From Marisa cornuarietis (taxonomy: Eukaryota; Mollusca; Gastropoda; Architaenioglossa; Ampullariidae), in assembly GCA_004794655.1 (NCBI GenBank), contig SMMW01000622.1, positions 868,001-932,000 on the forward strand: 64,000 bases of DNA, read 5' to 3'. Below the pieces are notes generated by a model. The model saw only the letters and a program-made list of their open reading frames with translations, did no database searches and had not been told where the DNA came from. Made by a program: the position numbers and the translations under genes. This document shows, piece by piece, positions 48,515 through 64,000 of this stretch. Every line of letters starts with the position of its first letter. Positions within the stretch are counted from its first letter, which is position 1.

Positions 48515-64000
<15,486 letters not shown>

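Overview
This window is animal nuclear DNA: split genes with GT-AG introns, AATAAA signals, many microsatellites and minisatellites, and several families of decayed retroelements and SINEs. The gene set and the mollusc-like repeat content suggest a lophotrochozoan, most likely a gastropod mollusc. That is inference from gene similarity, not something the sequence proves. No prokaryotic or viral features were seen.

Layout. Positions 1-24,300 are gene-poor. They hold two members of the galactose-3-O-sulfotransferase family (Golgi glycan sulfation): a spliced copy on the minus strand (1330-4763, 5' end not found) and an intron-free copy on the plus strand (about 15355-16881). A single-exon rhodopsin-like GPCR lies at 23049-24113. 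The rest is LINE fragments, tRNA-derived SINEs and tandem repeats. Positions 25,061-31,285 hold the 3' part of an SPSB3-like SPRY/SOCS-box gene on the minus strand; its 5 kb intron contains a dead Tc1-like transposase, a LINE fragment, a SINE and a broken zinc-finger sequence. Positions 35,084-45,255 hold a complete nine-exon PICK1 gene (PDZ-BAR scaffold) on the plus strand, with CR1-like LINE remnants in its introns. Positions 48,515-64,000 hold the 3' three quarters of a fatty acid synthase gene (FASN) on the minus strand in 22 exons, running from the end of the malonyl/acetyl-transferase domain to the thioesterase. The ketoacyl synthase and most of the transferase lie beyond the right edge. 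PICK1 and FASN converge on a short intergenic region.

The reconstructed splice junctions of FASN, PICK1 and SPSB3 keep phase throughout. The encoded proteins align end to end with the known families, as judged from remembered family sequences and not from a search. I did not find a convincing new biological system. The most notable signals are the sulfotransferase pair that differs by an intron, a FASN dehydratase substitution at a usually conserved histidine, a LINE inserted next to a FASN splice acceptor, a GPCR lacking several canonical class A residues, and an approximately 166 bp fold-back element in PICK1 intron 1.
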